The notes under the pieces are model-generated. The model was not told where the DNA came from. It ran no database searches and saw nothing but the letters and a program-made list of their open reading frames with translations. The position numbers and the translations under genes are program-made. A stretch of 64,000 nucleotides of DNA, taken from contig NZ_FNIZ01000022.1 of NCBI RefSeq assembly GCF_900104185.1, positions 1-64,000 of the forward strand. The letters run 5' to 3'. Source of the DNA: Halobacillus aidingensis (GTDB taxonomy: Bacteria > Bacillota > Bacilli > Bacillales > Halobacillaceae). Below, one piece after another: positions 9,237 through 19,277 of this stretch (position 1 is the stretch's first letter; every line of letters starts with the position of its first letter).

Positions 9237-10556
9237 TTATTTCTTCTTGAAACGGTTCTGTTTCAGCTTTCTCATATTCTTATCTGTCTGTTGCTTCATT
9301 TTTTTCTTATAACCAGGCTTCACTTTCTTCGGTTTCCGTACCATCTGCTTTGCTTTTTTCTCTAGATCGGAAGCATGTCGTTCACGGTTCTGTCGCTCGT
9401 TGTAGGCATTTGTTTCTTTCCATTCACCGTTTTTTACTTCATAAAATTCAAAAGTAAGTCCTTTTTTCTCGAGTTTCTGAATGAGAGGAAGGTCGGATTC
9501 CTTATACAAATTAATAGCCGTTCCTTGCATTCCAGCTCGAGCTGTTCGTCCGACTCTGTGAATGTAGAATTCTTCTTCTTTCGGCATCTGGGCGTTGATG
9601 ACATGACTGACGCCTTGAATATCGATCCCTCGTGAAGCAAGATCTGTGGCTACAATATATTGATAGCGCAAGTTTTGCAACTCTTTAAGCATTCTTTTTC
9701 TTTCTCTTGGTGAAAGCCCACCGTGAAGAATTCCTGTTTCAAGACCTCTGTTCATCAATTCACCAGCTAGCTCGTCGGCATGATTTTTGCCATTTGTAAA
9801 AATGATGGCCAAATAAGGCTGGATCGCCTTCGATATTTCAACAATCACATCGGCCGGGTCTTTATGTCTTAGCGGGACTAGTCGATGCTCCATCGTTTCT
9901 GGTGATGGTTTGTCATCTTCAATCTGGATGTGTGTAGGGTTCGTCAAATATTTCTTTAAGAATGGTTGCAGTCGTTCTGGAATGGTCGCTGAAAAGACGA
10001 GCATCTGTACATCCTGGTCCATCCGTACAAGAATTTGGTCTACCTCTTCAATAAAGCCTAAATCCAGCATCAGGTCTGCTTCATCCAGCACAAACGCTTT
10101 GGCTTGGTAAAGATCAATCGCCTCTTCTTTAACCATGTCTAAAATACGACCCGGTGTTCCGACGACAATGTGAGGAGGTCTGGAAGATAGTTTTCCGACC
10201 ATTTTTTGCTTATCCGTACCACCTATGAGGAGTTTTGAACGCCAAACCTCTTCTTTTCCAGCCATTTGAATTGCTTTTTTTACTTCATCCTGAATTTGGA
10301 TGGCTAACTCTCTTGTGGGCGCTGTAACCACAAACTGTACATGGTCTGCCTCGTCATCCATCTGATTGAACAATGGAAGTAAATAGGCATGGGTCTTACC
10401 TGATCCTGTATGGGACTGTCCGATAAGACTCTCCCCTCTCAAGGCTGCAGGCAGTACCTGCTTTTGAATGGGGGTGGGTTTTTTAAAGCCTAATCCCTCT
10501 ACAATTCGACTGACTGTAGAAGTGATGGCATATTGATCAAATGTGTGCTTACTCAT
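9237..10556 (-). CDS. cshB: DEAD-box RNA helicase CshB
   Basis: ATP-dependent RNA helicase, 439 aa. Motifs in order: Q motif (FKKPTPIQKQ), Walker A SHTGSGKT, PTRELA, VLDEADLML, FSATIP, then in the second RecA domain ATDLASRGID and HRVGRTARAG. The C-terminal ~70 residues are Lys/Arg-rich, suited to RNA binding. CshB-type helicases act in cold-shock RNA remodelling and ribosome assembly (family knowledge). SD AAAGGAG lies before the ATG. It is the first gene of a probable two-gene unit with nfo. Confidence 0.94.
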   Translation of the reverse strand: MSKHTFDQYAITSTVSRIVEGLGFKKPTPIQKQVLPAALRGESLIGQSHTGSGKTHAYLLPLFNQMDDEADHVQFVVTAPTRELAIQIQDEVKKAIQMAGKEEVWRSKLLIGGTDKQKMVGKLSSRPPHIVVGTPGRILDMVKEEAIDLYQAKAFVLDEADLMLDLGFIEEVDQILVRMDQDVQMLVFSATIPERLQPFLKKYLTNPTHIQIEDDKPSPETMEHRLVPLRHKDPADVIVEISKAIQPYLAIIFTNGKNHADELAGELMNRGLETGILHGGLSPRERKRMLKELQNLRYQYIVATDLASRGIDIQGVSHVINAQMPKEEEFYIHRVGRTARAGMQGTAINLYKESDLPLIQKLEKKGLTFEFYEVKNGEWKETNAYNERQNRERHASDLEKKAKQMVRKPKKVKPGYKKKMKQQTDKNMRKLKQNRFKKK

Positions 10557-10647
10557 AACCGTTCTCCTTTAATGTAAAATGTTCCTTCCTTATTATAATA
10601 GAGCTGAAGGTAAATTGCACGATAACCTTGTCTTAGAACGTCTTTCT

Positions 10648-10676
10648 TTGTCATCTTTCCCTTTACCCTTTATAAT
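10648..10676 (+). promoter_or_regulatory. Sigma-A promoter of ispH
   Basis: TTGTCA (10648-10653), 17-bp spacer, TATAAT (10671-10676), with the ispH start codon 56 nt after the -10. Confidence 0.75.
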
Positions 10677-10731
10677 GATAATGGTATCTTTAAAGTTATT
10701 GGATTGGATTTATAGAGGAGGACGTTAATCA

Positions 10732-11688
10732 ATGGAAGTCATTAAAATCGCCCCTCGCGGTTATTGTTATGGTGTAGTAGATGCAATGGTCATTGCTCGA
10801 AACGCAGCTAAAGACCCGAATCTGCCACGTCCTATATATATACTAGGTATGATTGTCCACAACTCACATGTAACCGACGCCTTTAAGGAAGAAGGAATCA
10901 TTACTGTTGATGGAAAAAATCGCACCGACATGTTAGAAGGCATTCATGATGGAACGGTTATTTTTACCGCTCACGGTGTTTCTCCTCAAGTAAAGGAGCG
11001 CGCGAAAGCGAAAGGTCTCACCGTTTTAGACGCCACTTGCCCTGATGTGACCAATACTCACAACTTGATTAGAAAAAAAGTGGCTGAGGGATTTGAAGTC
11101 ATTTACGTAGGAAAAAAAGGACACCCGGAACCAGAAGGCGCTATGGGCGTAGCACCAGGTAAAGTCCATCTCGTCCAAACGGAAGAGGATGTGGAAGAAC
11201 TCAACATTGATCATGACAAATTGATGATTACTAACCAAACGACGATGAGTCAGTGGGACGTCTATGATGTTATGGAAAAAGCGAAAGAAAAGTATCCGCA
11301 ACTCGAAAAACAGCAGGAGATTTGCATGGCAACCCAGGTACGTCAGGAAGCTGTTTCCGAACAAGCAGGCGAAGCAGATTTAACGCTGGTTGTTGGTGAC
11401 CCGATGAGCAACAACTCCAATCGACTTGCCCAAGTCTCTATGGAAAAAGCTGGTACAACGGCTTACCGCATTGCTGATGTAACAGAAATTCAATTAGAGT
11501 GGTTGGAGGGTGTCGAGAAAGTAGCCGTTACAGCGGGCGCTTCAACTCCAACTCCTATAACAAAAGAAGTCATTAAGTTCATCGAACAGTTCGATCATAA
11601 TGATGATAGCACATGGATTCGCGAGTCAAAAGTTGAGCAGAAAAAGATTCTGCCGCCCGTCCGTGCCAGAAAAAAAGTGAAGAGATAG
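10732..11688 (+). CDS. ispH: 4-hydroxy-3-methylbut-2-enyl diphosphate reductase (IspH/LytB)
   Basis: Last enzyme of the MEP pathway. It reduces HMBPP to IPP and DMAPP with a [4Fe-4S] cluster. 318 aa. The three cluster cysteines are visible: C12 in RGYCYGV, C103 in DATCPDV and C198 in EICMAT. The substrate-binding segments FTAHGVS, NQTTMS and [11 protein letters not shown] are present. The C-terminus has a short basic tail. SD GAGGAGG lies 9 nt upstream of the ATG. It is transcribed alone from a good sigma-A promoter and ends at a strong terminator. Confidence 0.97.
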   Translation: MEVIKIAPRGYCYGVVDAMVIARNAAKDPNLPRPIYILGMIVHNSHVTDAFKEEGIITVDGKNRTDMLEGIHDGTVIFTAHGVSPQVKERAKAKGLTVLDATCPDVTNTHNLIRKKVAEGFEVIYVGKKGHPEPEGAMGVAPGKVHLVQTEEDVEELNIDHDKLMITNQTTMSQWDVYDVMEKAKEKYPQLEKQQEICMATQVRQEAVSEQAGEADLTLVVGDPMSNNSNRLAQVSMEKAGTTAYRIADVTEIQLEWLEGVEKVAVTAGASTPTPITKEVIKFIEQFDHNDDSTWIRESKVEQKKILPPVRARKKVKR

Positions 11689-11727
11689 AAAAAAGGATGA
11701 AAGCTCTAGCTTTCATCCTTTTTTTAT
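11689..11727. terminator. Bidirectional terminator between ispH and yqfO
   Basis: Long stem AAAGGATGAAAGCT/AGCTTTCATCCTTT with a minimal loop. It has T runs in both directions and serves two convergent genes. Confidence 0.93.
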
Positions 11728-12842
11728 ACAATTGTAAAGGGCTCCGTCTCCGCTTTGGAAACAAAAATGTTCAAATCTCCATCTTTATTACACTTCTCAT
11801 CCAAGTACCGTTTTACTTTCGGACAGACGACTTTTTCAACGTGATGACCGGGGTCAATGACGGAAAGCCCCATTTCCATGGCATCTTGTGTCATATGAAA
11901 AGTCATATCTCCGGTAATATAAACATCGGCCCCACTTCTCTTGGCTTTATGAATGTATTTTTCACCACTGCCTCCAAGAAGAGCTACCTTCTTCACTTTT
12001 TTATCCATATTACCAGATACACGCACATGAGGGACATCGTATTCCTTCTTGATCAGCTCGACGAATTCCCTTAAAGTCACAGGGTTTACGAGTTCTCCTA
12101 CACGCCCTGCCCCCATTGATTCACCTTCATTTAATAATGGATAAACATCATAGGCGACTTCCTCATAAGGATGAGCCTCTTCCATCGCTTTCAAGACTCC
12201 GGATAGGCGTGATTTTGGAACAATCGTCTCGATTCGTTTTTCATCCACGATTTCAAGTTTTCCTTGTTCACCGATATACGGATTCGTTTCAGCTTCCGGT
12301 TTGAATGTCCCTTGTCCCGAAAGTTGATACGTACAGTGACTGTAATGACCGATATGCCCTGCACCTGCCTCACTAATCGCATCCCGTAATTCATCTGAAT
12401 GGTTTTCAGGGACGAAAACGGTAAGCTTTACGAGAGAGTCGCTTCCTGTTTCGATCAGCGGCCGACAATTCGTTACTCCGATCAGTTCAGCCATAACATC
12501 ATTCACACCGCCTTTGGCAATATCAAGATTCGTGTGAGCAGCATAAACCGTGATGTCATGTTTAATCAGTTTTTGGACAATTCTCCCTTTAGGTGTATCC
12601 AAATTAATTTGATTCAATTTGACAAAAAGCAGAGGGTGATGGGCAATGATTAAATCCACTTCTTTGTCAATCGCTTCGTCTACAACATTCTCCAAAACAT
12701 CCAGGGTAACCATGATGTTTTTCACCGGTTTATTGAGGGTGCCAACCTGGAGGCCCACATTATCCCATTCAAAAGCCAACCCCTTGGGTGACCATTTTTC
12801 AAATTCACGGATGATATCCTGGGCTGTGTATGTTCGATTCAT
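11724..12842 (-). CDS. yqfO: Nif3-like dinuclear metal-centre protein (YqfO)
   Basis: Nif3/DUF34 family protein of about 372 aa. Metal-site motifs are visible: HHPLLF and AHTNLD near the N-terminus, and GDMTFH, then GHHVEK near the C-terminus. The middle ~120 residues (from about KLTVFVPENHSDEL to HPYEEVAYDVYPL) form the CutA/PII-like insert of the long Gram-positive YqfO type. The exact reaction is unsettled; GTP cyclohydrolase-like and metallochaperone roles have been proposed. The ATG at 12842 has AGAGGAGG 10 nt upstream and overlaps the trmK stop as ATGA, so translation is probably coupled. Confidence 0.93.
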   Translation of the reverse strand: MNRTYTAQDIIREFEKWSPKGLAFEWDNVGLQVGTLNKPVKNIMVTLDVLENVVDEAIDKEVDLIIAHHPLLFVKLNQINLDTPKGRIVQKLIKHDITVYAAHTNLDIAKGGVNDVMAELIGVTNCRPLIETGSDSLVKLTVFVPENHSDELRDAISEAGAGHIGHYSHCTYQLSGQGTFKPEAETNPYIGEQGKLEIVDEKRIETIVPKSRLSGVLKAMEEAHPYEEVAYDVYPLLNEGESMGAGRVGELVNPVTLREFVELIKKEYDVPHVRVSGNMDKKVKKVALLGGSGEKYIHKAKRSGADVYITGDMTFHMTQDAMEMGLSVIDPGHHVEKVVCPKVKRYLDEKCNKDGDLNIFVSKAETEPFTIV

Positions 12843-13546
12843 GATTGCAATACCTCCTCTAACCATTCCATTTCCTTTTGGTGTTGTTTCAATTTCTCTT
12901 CATCAGGAGAAGTCGCTCGCTTCATCTGTTTCACAATATATTGTTTCTTCTTCCATTCCTCTTTACATTTTTGGATAAACGCCTCTGTTTTTTTCTCTAA
13001 TAAAAACGGCCCCAGCCACATTTCCTTCTCTATGATTTGCTGATGGTAACAGGAGGAAGGGTCTCCCTTTTCTGCCACAAGGATTTCATAAATGTGCCCA
13101 CTTTCCTCTACAATTGTCTCATCGACAAGTGTATAGTCATGTTGGAAGAACCACCTTCTAAGAGATCTTGCGTCGATATTGGGTTGGACGACAATTCGAT
13201 TGACTTCAGAAAGCTTATCTTTTCCTCCTTCAAGAATATCACGGATTAAAGGTCCACCCATTCCAGCAATGACAACCTGTTTTATTTCTCCAGGATCAAC
13301 AACTCCGAGGCCGTCACCGAGACGGACATCAATACGATCCTCAAGCTTATGTTTTTCCACTTCGTTTTTTGCACTATCATATGGGCCTTGATTCACTTCA
13401 CCTGCCACAGCTCTTGCTTCCGGATCATTCAAACATACAAAGCACGGAAGATAGGCATGATCCGAACCGATGTCCGCAAAATGGGCCCCTTTCGGTAAAT
13501 AGTCGGCAACAAGTGCTAAACGTTGAGATAATTGATTTACATTCAT
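12839..13546 (-). CDS. trmK: tRNA (adenine(22)-N1)-methyltransferase TrmK
   Basis: SAM-dependent enzyme that makes m1A22 in tRNA, 235 aa, typical length. The Rossmann SAM motif is at residues 19-28 (GAHFADIGSDH), followed by AVAGEVNQGP and IAGMGG. The last ~60 residues form a Lys/Glu-rich coiled coil, as in YqfN/TrmK. It shares the ATGA overlap with downstream yqfO; the trmK-yqfO pairing is conserved in Firmicutes. In B. subtilis the pair follows sigA and cccA, as here. Confidence 0.95.
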   Translation of the reverse strand: MNVNQLSQRLALVADYLPKGAHFADIGSDHAYLPCFVCLNDPEARAVAGEVNQGPYDSAKNEVEKHKLEDRIDVRLGDGLGVVDPGEIKQVVIAGMGGPLIRDILEGGKDKLSEVNRIVVQPNIDARSLRRWFFQHDYTLVDETIVEESGHIYEILVAEKGDPSSCYHQQIIEKEMWLGPFLLEKKTEAFIQKCKEEWKKKQYIVKQMKRATSPDEEKLKQHQKEMEWLEEVLQS

Positions 13547-13565
13547 AGACTCTTTCCTCTCATAA

Positions 13566-13599
13566 AAGAAAAGCTTTCTGATTGGCCAGAAAGCTTTTC
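13566..13599 (-). terminator. Terminator of cccA
   Basis: Stem GAAAAGCTTTCTGG/CCAGAAAGCTTTTC, downstream of the cccA stop on the minus strand. Confidence 0.88.
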
Positions 13600-13615
13600 G
13601 TTCTTCTTCTTATTG

Positions 13616-13984
13616 TTATTTCTTTTCAGCAAGCCATTCGGCCAATTTAGTTGCTTGTTCTCCTGTGTAAAGACCAGCAGGCATGGCAGAACCTTTACCA
13701 TTTACGATGATGTCATTAATTTCTTCAGCTGAATAGCGGCTTCCTACTTGTTGAAGGTTAGGGCCAGCTCCCCCGCCAAGGTCTCCACCGTGGCAGCTTG
13801 CACATTGGTTCTGATACAACTCTTCAGGACTTGCACTTGCGGTTTCTTCTTGCTTCTCACCGCCGCCCTCTTCTTCATTCTGAATAGCTTCGCGTTGATT
13901 AATCCCAGCTGCAGATACGACAATCATAACGACGATCCCCAGCACAGCGATAATTGCGAATGGAATCACAGGGTTCTTTCTCAT
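13616..13984 (-). CDS. cccA: Membrane-bound cytochrome c-550
   Basis: Small c-type cytochrome of about 122 aa. An N-terminal membrane anchor (about residues 6-26) is followed by an acidic Glu/Gly linker and a class I cytochrome c domain. The haem motif is CASCH, and the axial methionine is probably in SAMPAGLY. It carries electrons outside the membrane in aerobic respiration. The ATG at 13984 is chosen over 14014 because AGGAGG lies 9 nt upstream. The position next to rpoD matches B. subtilis cccA. Confidence 0.93.
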   Translation of the reverse strand: MRKNPVIPFAIIAVLGIVVMIVVSAAGINQREAIQNEEEGGGEKQEETASASPEELYQNQCASCHGGDLGGGAGPNLQQVGSRYSAEEINDIIVNGKGSAMPAGLYTGEQATKLAEWLAEKK

Positions 13985-14092
13985 TTGTTGCAACCTCCTT
14001 ATGTATTCCCTCATATAGAATTTTCGTGTCTATTCGACTATATTTATTTTACTTGAAAACCGTTACTTATTAAAGAGATATCATGTGAAAAC

Positions 14093-14626
14093 TTATGAAA
14101 CAATGTAAATAATTAAAAAAATGAAGCCAATGACACCTGAATAAAAAAGCATTTTCACCTTCCAAAACCATCCAAGATAAATCCACAAGGTAAAGTTTAA
14201 AGTGAGCGTTATGTAAAAGGCCAGCCCCAGACCTATCATATTTTGATTAAGGTGAACGGTCAAAAGCAGAAGAATTAACGCACCATTGAGAAGCGGAATA
14301 AAAAGCCAGTCCGACTTTTTATATTGTAACCAACGAATATGAATCCATACCCCGATTACAAAACTCGACAAAACCACTGTTTGCATTATGATTCCCATTT
14401 CAGTAAAATAAATGACAAGAAATGAAAGGGGTAACAAAAAAGCATTCATTGCCATGAACATATAAAAGGCGGGGCTTTGTGCACCTTTAGCGCTCTCTTC
14501 GTTCACCTGACCTTCCCCTTGAGTATAAAGCGCTAACAAGAAATTGCAATATTCATCTGGAAGCAAATGATTTTGTTTCCAGTACCTGATTTCATCAACG
14601 ATGGTTTTTGTCCTTTCATGTTTCAT
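14093..14626 (-). CDS. Hypothetical multi-pass membrane protein
   Basis: 177 aa. A cytoplasmic N-terminal segment of ~50 residues (EIRYWKQNHLLPDEYCNFLL) is followed by about five hydrophobic segments from residue 52 to the end. The N-terminal pattern resembles membrane proteins found near rpoD in other Bacillaceae, but no function is known to me. GGGAGG lies before the ATG. It sits between cccA and rpoD with 78 bp to the rpoD stop. Confidence 0.72.
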   Translation of the reverse strand: MKHERTKTIVDEIRYWKQNHLLPDEYCNFLLALYTQGEGQVNEESAKGAQSPAFYMFMAMNAFLLPLSFLVIYFTEMGIIMQTVVLSSFVIGVWIHIRWLQYKKSDWLFIPLLNGALILLLLTVHLNQNMIGLGLAFYITLTLNFTLWIYLGWFWKVKMLFYSGVIGFIFLIIYIVS

Positions 14627-14644
14627 AGCAGCCTCCCAAAGAAA

Positions 14645-14697
14645 AGATAACTCAGGAGCCCTCCCGCATCCATTTGCGAAACGACCCCTGAGTCGGA
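14645..14697 (-). terminator. Possible terminator of the dnaG-rpoD transcript
   Basis: Inverted arms ACTCAGG/CCTGAGT enclose a 35-nt loop, followed on the minus strand by TATCTTTTCTTT. The T tract is interrupted and the loop is large, so this is a weak call. Confidence 0.45.
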
Positions 14698-14704
14698 AGA
14701 ATCT

Positions 14705-15838
14705 TTATTCCATGAAGTCTTTCAAACGTTTGCTCCGGCTTGGGTGGCGGAGTTTACGCAAAGCCTTCGCTTCGATTTGACGGATTCTCTCGCGAGTTAC
14801 CCCAAACACTTTCCCTACTTCTTCAAGTGTTCTTGTACGTCCATCATCCAAACCGAATCGGAGTCTGAGTACATTTTCTTCTCGATCTGTCAATGTATCA
14901 AGGACATCCTCAAGCTGTTCTTTCAACAGTTCATAAGCTGCGTGATCTGAAGGAGATGTCGCTTCCTGGTCTTCAATGAAGTCACCTAAGTGAGAATCAT
15001 CTTCCTCCCCGATTGGTGTTTCTAAGGATACCGGTTCTTGAGCAATCTTCAAAATTTCACGGACTTTATCTGGAGTAAGGTCCATATCCTGTGCAATCTC
15101 TTCCGGCGTTGGTTCACGACCAAGATCCTGAAGAAGTTGACGCTGGACACGAATAAGTTTATTAATTGTCTCTACCATGTGTACAGGGATACGAATCGTA
15201 CGAGCTTGGTCAGCGATTGCTCTTGTAATCGCCTGGCGAATCCACCAAGTCGCATAGGTACTAAATTTGTAACCTTTACGATAATCGAATTTTTCTACTG
15301 CTTTGATCAGACCCATGTTACCTTCTTGAATTAAATCAAGGAAAAGCATACCTCGGCCTACATATCTTTTAGCGATACTTACAACAAGTCGCAGGTTGGC
15401 TTCCGCTAAATCACGCTTAGCTTCTTCGTCGCCATTCTCAATACGTTGAGCAAGACTGATTTCATCTTTGGCAGAAAGCAGGTTCACTCGACCGATTTCT
15501 TTGAGGTACATACGTACAGGGTCATTGATTTTGACTCCAGGGGGTACACTCAAGTCATTAAGATCGAACTCTTCCTCTTTATTCAATTGCTTCATACTTG
15601 GATCTGATTCAGAATCCCCGATTACTTCTACACCTTGTTCATTCAGGTGTTCATAGAATTCATCCATTTGATCAGAGTCCAGTTCGAAGCTCGATAGTTT
15701 TTCCGCTACCTCTTCATATGCGAGGATCCCTCGTTTTTTCCCTAACTCTACCACTTGCTCTTTCGCTTGCTCAAGTGTTAATTCTGTTTGATTCTCATTT
15801 TCTTTAGAACGTGATGGCTGTTGTTGCTTATCTGCCAT
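14705..15838 (-). CDS. rpoD: RNA polymerase primary sigma factor (sigma-A/RpoD)
   Basis: Housekeeping sigma factor, about 377 aa. Visible regions: sigma 1.1-like N-terminus; 1.2 ([16 protein letters not shown]); 2.1-2.4 with [27 protein letters not shown] and [14 protein letters not shown]; 3 ([14 protein letters not shown]); 4.2 helix-turn-helix ([20 protein letters not shown]). The ATG at 15838 with AAGGAGG upstream is chosen over the longer frame. dnaG ends 37 bp upstream, giving the classical dnaG-rpoD unit. Confidence 0.98.
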   Translation of the reverse strand: MADKQQQPSRSKENENQTELTLEQAKEQVVELGKKRGILAYEEVAEKLSSFELDSDQMDEFYEHLNEQGVEVIGDSESDPSMKQLNKEEEFDLNDLSVPPGVKINDPVRMYLKEIGRVNLLSAKDEISLAQRIENGDEEAKRDLAEANLRLVVSIAKRYVGRGMLFLDLIQEGNMGLIKAVEKFDYRKGYKFSTYATWWIRQAITRAIADQARTIRIPVHMVETINKLIRVQRQLLQDLGREPTPEEIAQDMDLTPDKVREILKIAQEPVSLETPIGEEDDSHLGDFIEDQEATSPSDHAAYELLKEQLEDVLDTLTDREENVLRLRFGLDDGRTRTLEEVGKVFGVTRERIRQIEAKALRKLRHPSRSKRLKDFME

Positions 15839-15875
15839 AAGTCCCCCTCCTTCCAACAATCTATACAAACTCTAC

Positions 15876-17687
15876 CTAGTGGTGTTTCAATTCTTTCTTG
15901 CGCTTGATGATTTCCATCGCAATTTCTGCTGCTCTGATCGGCTCATTTTGTTGTTCAGCCTTTTTCAACTCAGATTCAAGGTTTCTAATATCCGTTCGAT
16001 CCCACTGTTCTGATCGAATCCTTGTGATGTAATCGTGGATTTCCTGATCAGAAACTTCTTCGCTGACAGGTGCCATTGCAAGCTCGATCGCCAAATTTTT
16101 GATGGAAGCATCTTCAATCATCTCGACGAACTGACTGATATCCGATTCATTGCCGTCTTCATAATATGCATAAAGATGGGTGACAATGACCTGATGGTCT
16201 TCAATATTGAAAGCTCCTCCGATTTCCTCTTGAACTTTATCAGCGATATATGGATCTCTCAACATATACGCAATCAGTTTTCTTTCTGCATTATGAAAAG
16301 CGGGTAAAAGTTTTTTTTGAACCGTTGGCTGCCTTGTATCATTAGTATATCGGTTCTTAGGCTCCTTATCCTTTACACCGCTTTGTGATCGAATCCGCTG
16401 AACTTCTTCTTTCAGAGTTTCTACGGAGAGCTGAAATTCTGTAGCGATTTCATTCAGGTAGTGCTCTCGTTCGACAGCACGGTCAAGCCCTGCAATCTCT
16501 TGTAATACCTTTTCGATATAAGTGATGCGATCTCCTTCTACTTGCAGATTATAATCTCTTCGCAAGTAATTCATCATAAAGGAAATGTACGTATCACTCG
16601 TATCAATGATTTCCCGTTTGAATCGGTCCCCGCCATACTTTTGGATAAATTCATCTGGGTCGAGCTCATCAGGGACACGAGCAACGTAAGTTTGACAACC
16701 TACACTTTTTAAGAGTTTCGCGGCTTTGACAGCTGCTTCGATTCCTGCGCGGTCACCATCATAGCAGATGATGATCTGCTCTGCGTATTTCTTCAAAAGG
16801 TTCGCCTGCATGCTTGATAAAGATGTCCCCATCGTACCTACGGCATGATGGATATTTGCTTGGTCAGCAGAAATGACATCTCCGAAACCTTCGAACAGGA
16901 TGACCGTTTTTTCTTTTCGAATGGCGGAACGGGCGAGATCGAAGTTATAAAGCAGACGCCCCTTATGGAAAAGTTCTGTCTCCGGGCTGTTTAAATATTT
17001 AGGTTCCTGTTGTCCGAGAGACCTTCCCGCAAAAGCCACGGTTTTTCCTAAATGGTTCCTGAGTGGAAAAATGACTCTCCCACGGAACCTGTCCGCATAT
17101 TCTCCATGATCATTGGTACTGAGCAAGCCTGCTTTAACCATCGTCTGTGGATGATACCCTTTCTTTTCAAGGAATGTAACGACAAAGTCCTTAGAATCCG
17201 GGGAATATCCAATTTGATATTTTTGGATCGTTTCATCCGTAAAACCACGGTCGATTAAATATTGGTAAGCTTCCCGACCATCTTTGGAATTCTTTAACAA
17301 ATGATGATATAATTTAGTCAACCATTGATGGGCTTCAAGCATCGCCTGGGATTCTTGGCTCTTTTCTGACGGGGCCTCTTCAGATAATTGATCAGGAAGG
17401 TCGATACCAGTCTGCTCAGCCAGTTGTTTTAGTGCCTGGATAAAACTAAACCCTTCAATCTCCATCAGGAAGGTATAGACATTCCCTCCCTTTCCACAAC
17501 CAAAGCAATGAAAGATTTGCTTATCTTGAGAAACGGAAAAGGAAGGAGTGTTTTCCCCGTGGAAAGGACAAAGGCCGAAATGGTTCCTGCCTTGTTTCTT
17601 CAAATCGACGTAATTGCCGATCACTTCTACAATATCCGTTGACCTTCTGATTTCATCGACTTTTTCTTCTGGAATATGTCCAGCCAT
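15876..17687 (-). CDS. dnaG: DNA primase
   Basis: Makes RNA primers at the replication fork, 603 aa. The N-terminal CHC2 zinc ribbon shows C40, H43, C61 and C64 (CPFHGENTPSF and HCFGCGKGG). The catalytic TOPRIM core follows, with LFEGFGDVISADQA and ICYDGDRAGIEAA, then a C-terminal helicase-binding domain (from ~430). GGTGA precedes the ATG. It is probably the head of the dnaG-rpoD operon, with the yqxD-like gene 37 bp upstream. Confidence 0.97.
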   Translation of the reverse strand: MAGHIPEEKVDEIRRSTDIVEVIGNYVDLKKQGRNHFGLCPFHGENTPSFSVSQDKQIFHCFGCGKGGNVYTFLMEIEGFSFIQALKQLAEQTGIDLPDQLSEEAPSEKSQESQAMLEAHQWLTKLYHHLLKNSKDGREAYQYLIDRGFTDETIQKYQIGYSPDSKDFVVTFLEKKGYHPQTMVKAGLLSTNDHGEYADRFRGRVIFPLRNHLGKTVAFAGRSLGQQEPKYLNSPETELFHKGRLLYNFDLARSAIRKEKTVILFEGFGDVISADQANIHHAVGTMGTSLSSMQANLLKKYAEQIIICYDGDRAGIEAAVKAAKLLKSVGCQTYVARVPDELDPDEFIQKYGGDRFKREIIDTSDTYISFMMNYLRRDYNLQVEGDRITYIEKVLQEIAGLDRAVEREHYLNEIATEFQLSVETLKEEVQRIRSQSGVKDKEPKNRYTNDTRQPTVQKKLLPAFHNAERKLIAYMLRDPYIADKVQEEIGGAFNIEDHQVIVTHLYAYYEDGNESDISQFVEMIEDASIKNLAIELAMAPVSEEVSDQEIHDYITRIRSEQWDRTDIRNLESELKKAEQQNEPIRAAEIAMEIIKRKKELKHH

Positions 17688-17724
17688 AAAATCACCATAC
17701 TACTCAATTATTCTCGTTCAAAGC

Positions 17725-18186
17725 TTAAAACCCTTCATGTTCTGACAACAATTTTTGGAAAACAGATCGGAACTTTTCGCGATCATTCGCTGTAAATGCC
17801 GATGGGCCTTTCCATTTCTTTCTCTGCTTCATTGTCTGCTGCCGTATGAACTTTTGGTTCATGATGTTGTCTGCATCATTTTCTCTAACCAGTTTACCTC
17901 TTGGAGTAAGGACATAAACCCCTTTGGAAGTCAATAATACAGCCAGCGAAAGATCCTGGGTAATAACGACATCGCCTTCTCCAACTTGATTAAGGATGTA
18001 CAAATCGACAGATTGCGATCCGTCATCGACGAACATCCATCCAGCTTCTGCTTTCTCCCGACTATAATGATTGACGGTTGCTATGAAATAAGGATGTAGA
18101 TCATACTGCATACAAACATCGATGATTTCCTCTTGTACTGGACAACTATCTGCATCGACATAAATATGAACATTTAAATTTGGCAT
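17725..18186 (-). CDS. yqxD: YaiI/YqxD (DUF188) family protein
   Basis: Conserved protein of unknown biochemical role, related to PIN-like nuclease folds. Acidic motif VDADSCPVQEEI lies near the N-terminus, then VDDGSQSVDLYIL and GDVVITQDLSLA. With ATG at 18186 it is 153 aa, the family's usual length. A longer in-frame version reaches 18303 but adds 39 residues without family similarity. The start is odd: a strong AAGGAGG (18219-18225) lies 33-34 nt upstream and no usual start codon sits at normal spacing from it. It precedes dnaG, as in B. subtilis. Confidence 0.88.
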   Translation of the reverse strand: MPNLNVHIYVDADSCPVQEEIIDVCMQYDLHPYFIATVNHYSREKAEAGWMFVDDGSQSVDLYILNQVGEGDVVITQDLSLAVLLTSKGVYVLTPRGKLVRENDADNIMNQKFIRQQTMKQRKKWKGPSAFTANDREKFRSVFQKLLSEHEGF

Positions 18187-18395
18187 AGTATCAATATTTC
18201 TACAATAAGCGGTAGAATCCTCCTTAAAAGTGAATGTTTTATTTTTCTGAAAAGTATGTGCTTTCTCTGACTCCTTACAGAAAAACTTGGTAGGAATGGA
18301 CATCCCTTCACTATAAGGATTTTTACCACAAATAGATATTATAATACATTCCTATCATTTACGCTATGTCTAATTGTACCTAATTTCATTCTTCC

Positions 18396-18429
18396 CAACA
18401 AAAGTCGCGCTTAATCAAAGCACGACTTC
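18396..18429 (-). terminator. Terminator of the ccpN-yqfL transcript
   Basis: Stem AAGTCGTGC/GCGCGACTT followed by TTTGTTGGG on the minus strand, just after the yqfL stop. Confidence 0.75.
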
Positions 18430-18440
18430 TGCTATTTGTA

Positions 18441-19253
18441 CTATTCTTGGGCATTCTGACGTAATTTGTTCATAATGACATTGGCTGTCTCTTCGACGGC
18501 TTTATTTGATACATCAATCACCGGACAACCAATCCGTTCCACAATCCGATTGAAGTGGTCGATTTCCTGCTGAATACGAGTCATATTCGCATAACTTGCT
18601 TGATCTCCAAGCCCTAATGACTTTAATCTTTCTTTTCTTATATCATTTAGTTTTTCTGCACTGATACTCAAGCCTATGCATTTATCAGGATCGACACGGA
18701 ACAATTCTGATGGTGGCTGCACTTCCGGTACAATCGGCACATTCGCTACCTTTAGGCGTTTGTGAGCCAAATACTGAGACAATGGTGTCTTGGATGTTCG
18801 AGAAACACCAATAAGCACGATATCCGCTTTGGAAATACCACGTGGATCACGCCCGTCATCATACCGGACAGCGAACTCGATGGCCTCAACTCTCTTAAAG
18901 TAATCTTCATCCAATTTATGAACAAGACCTGGTTCAAGACGAGGTTTAATTTGTAGGTGGTTTTCCATAACCTCCATCATCGGCCCCATAATATCGACAC
19001 ACTGAATGCCATGCTTTTCAGCTTCTTGTTTCAGATGCTGTCTAAACTCTGGAATCACCAATGTAAAACCGATCATCGCCTTATGTTCTTTGGCTTGCTG
19101 CACCGCCTCGTTGATCGTCCCTTTATCTTCCACATAAGGAATTCGCTGCAAATCAAAAGGGCCGTCATCAAACTGACTGAGACATGCTTTTACGACCAGT
19201 TCTGCGGTCTCTCCAACCGAATCTGATAAGACATAAATTAAAGGCTTTTCCAT
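18441..19253 (-). CDS. yqfL: Pyruvate, phosphate dikinase regulatory protein (DUF299)
   Basis: Bifunctional serine/threonine kinase and Pi-dependent phosphorylase of the PDRP/PpsR family, 270 aa. P-loop-like [11 protein letters not shown] is near residue 150, with [12 protein letters not shown] at the N-terminus. Family members switch PPDK or PEP synthase on and off. In Bacillus, YqfL works with CcpN in gluconeogenic control, and here ccpN lies 24 bp upstream in the same direction. AGGAGGG lies before the ATG. Confidence 0.93.
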   Translation of the reverse strand: MEKPLIYVLSDSVGETAELVVKACLSQFDDGPFDLQRIPYVEDKGTINEAVQQAKEHKAMIGFTLVIPEFRQHLKQEAEKHGIQCVDIMGPMMEVMENHLQIKPRLEPGLVHKLDEDYFKRVEAIEFAVRYDDGRDPRGISKADIVLIGVSRTSKTPLSQYLAHKRLKVANVPIVPEVQPPSELFRVDPDKCIGLSISAEKLNDIRKERLKSLGLGDQASYANMTRIQQEIDHFNRIVERIGCPVIDVSNKAVEETANVIMNKLRQNAQE

Positions 19254-19277
19254 ACTATCCCTCCTCCCCCTCTAAAA

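Noticed and set aside
11579-11764. Small frames opposite ispH, dnaK, lepA and other genes
   Set aside because: They are shadows of strongly conserved coding sequences with no SD.
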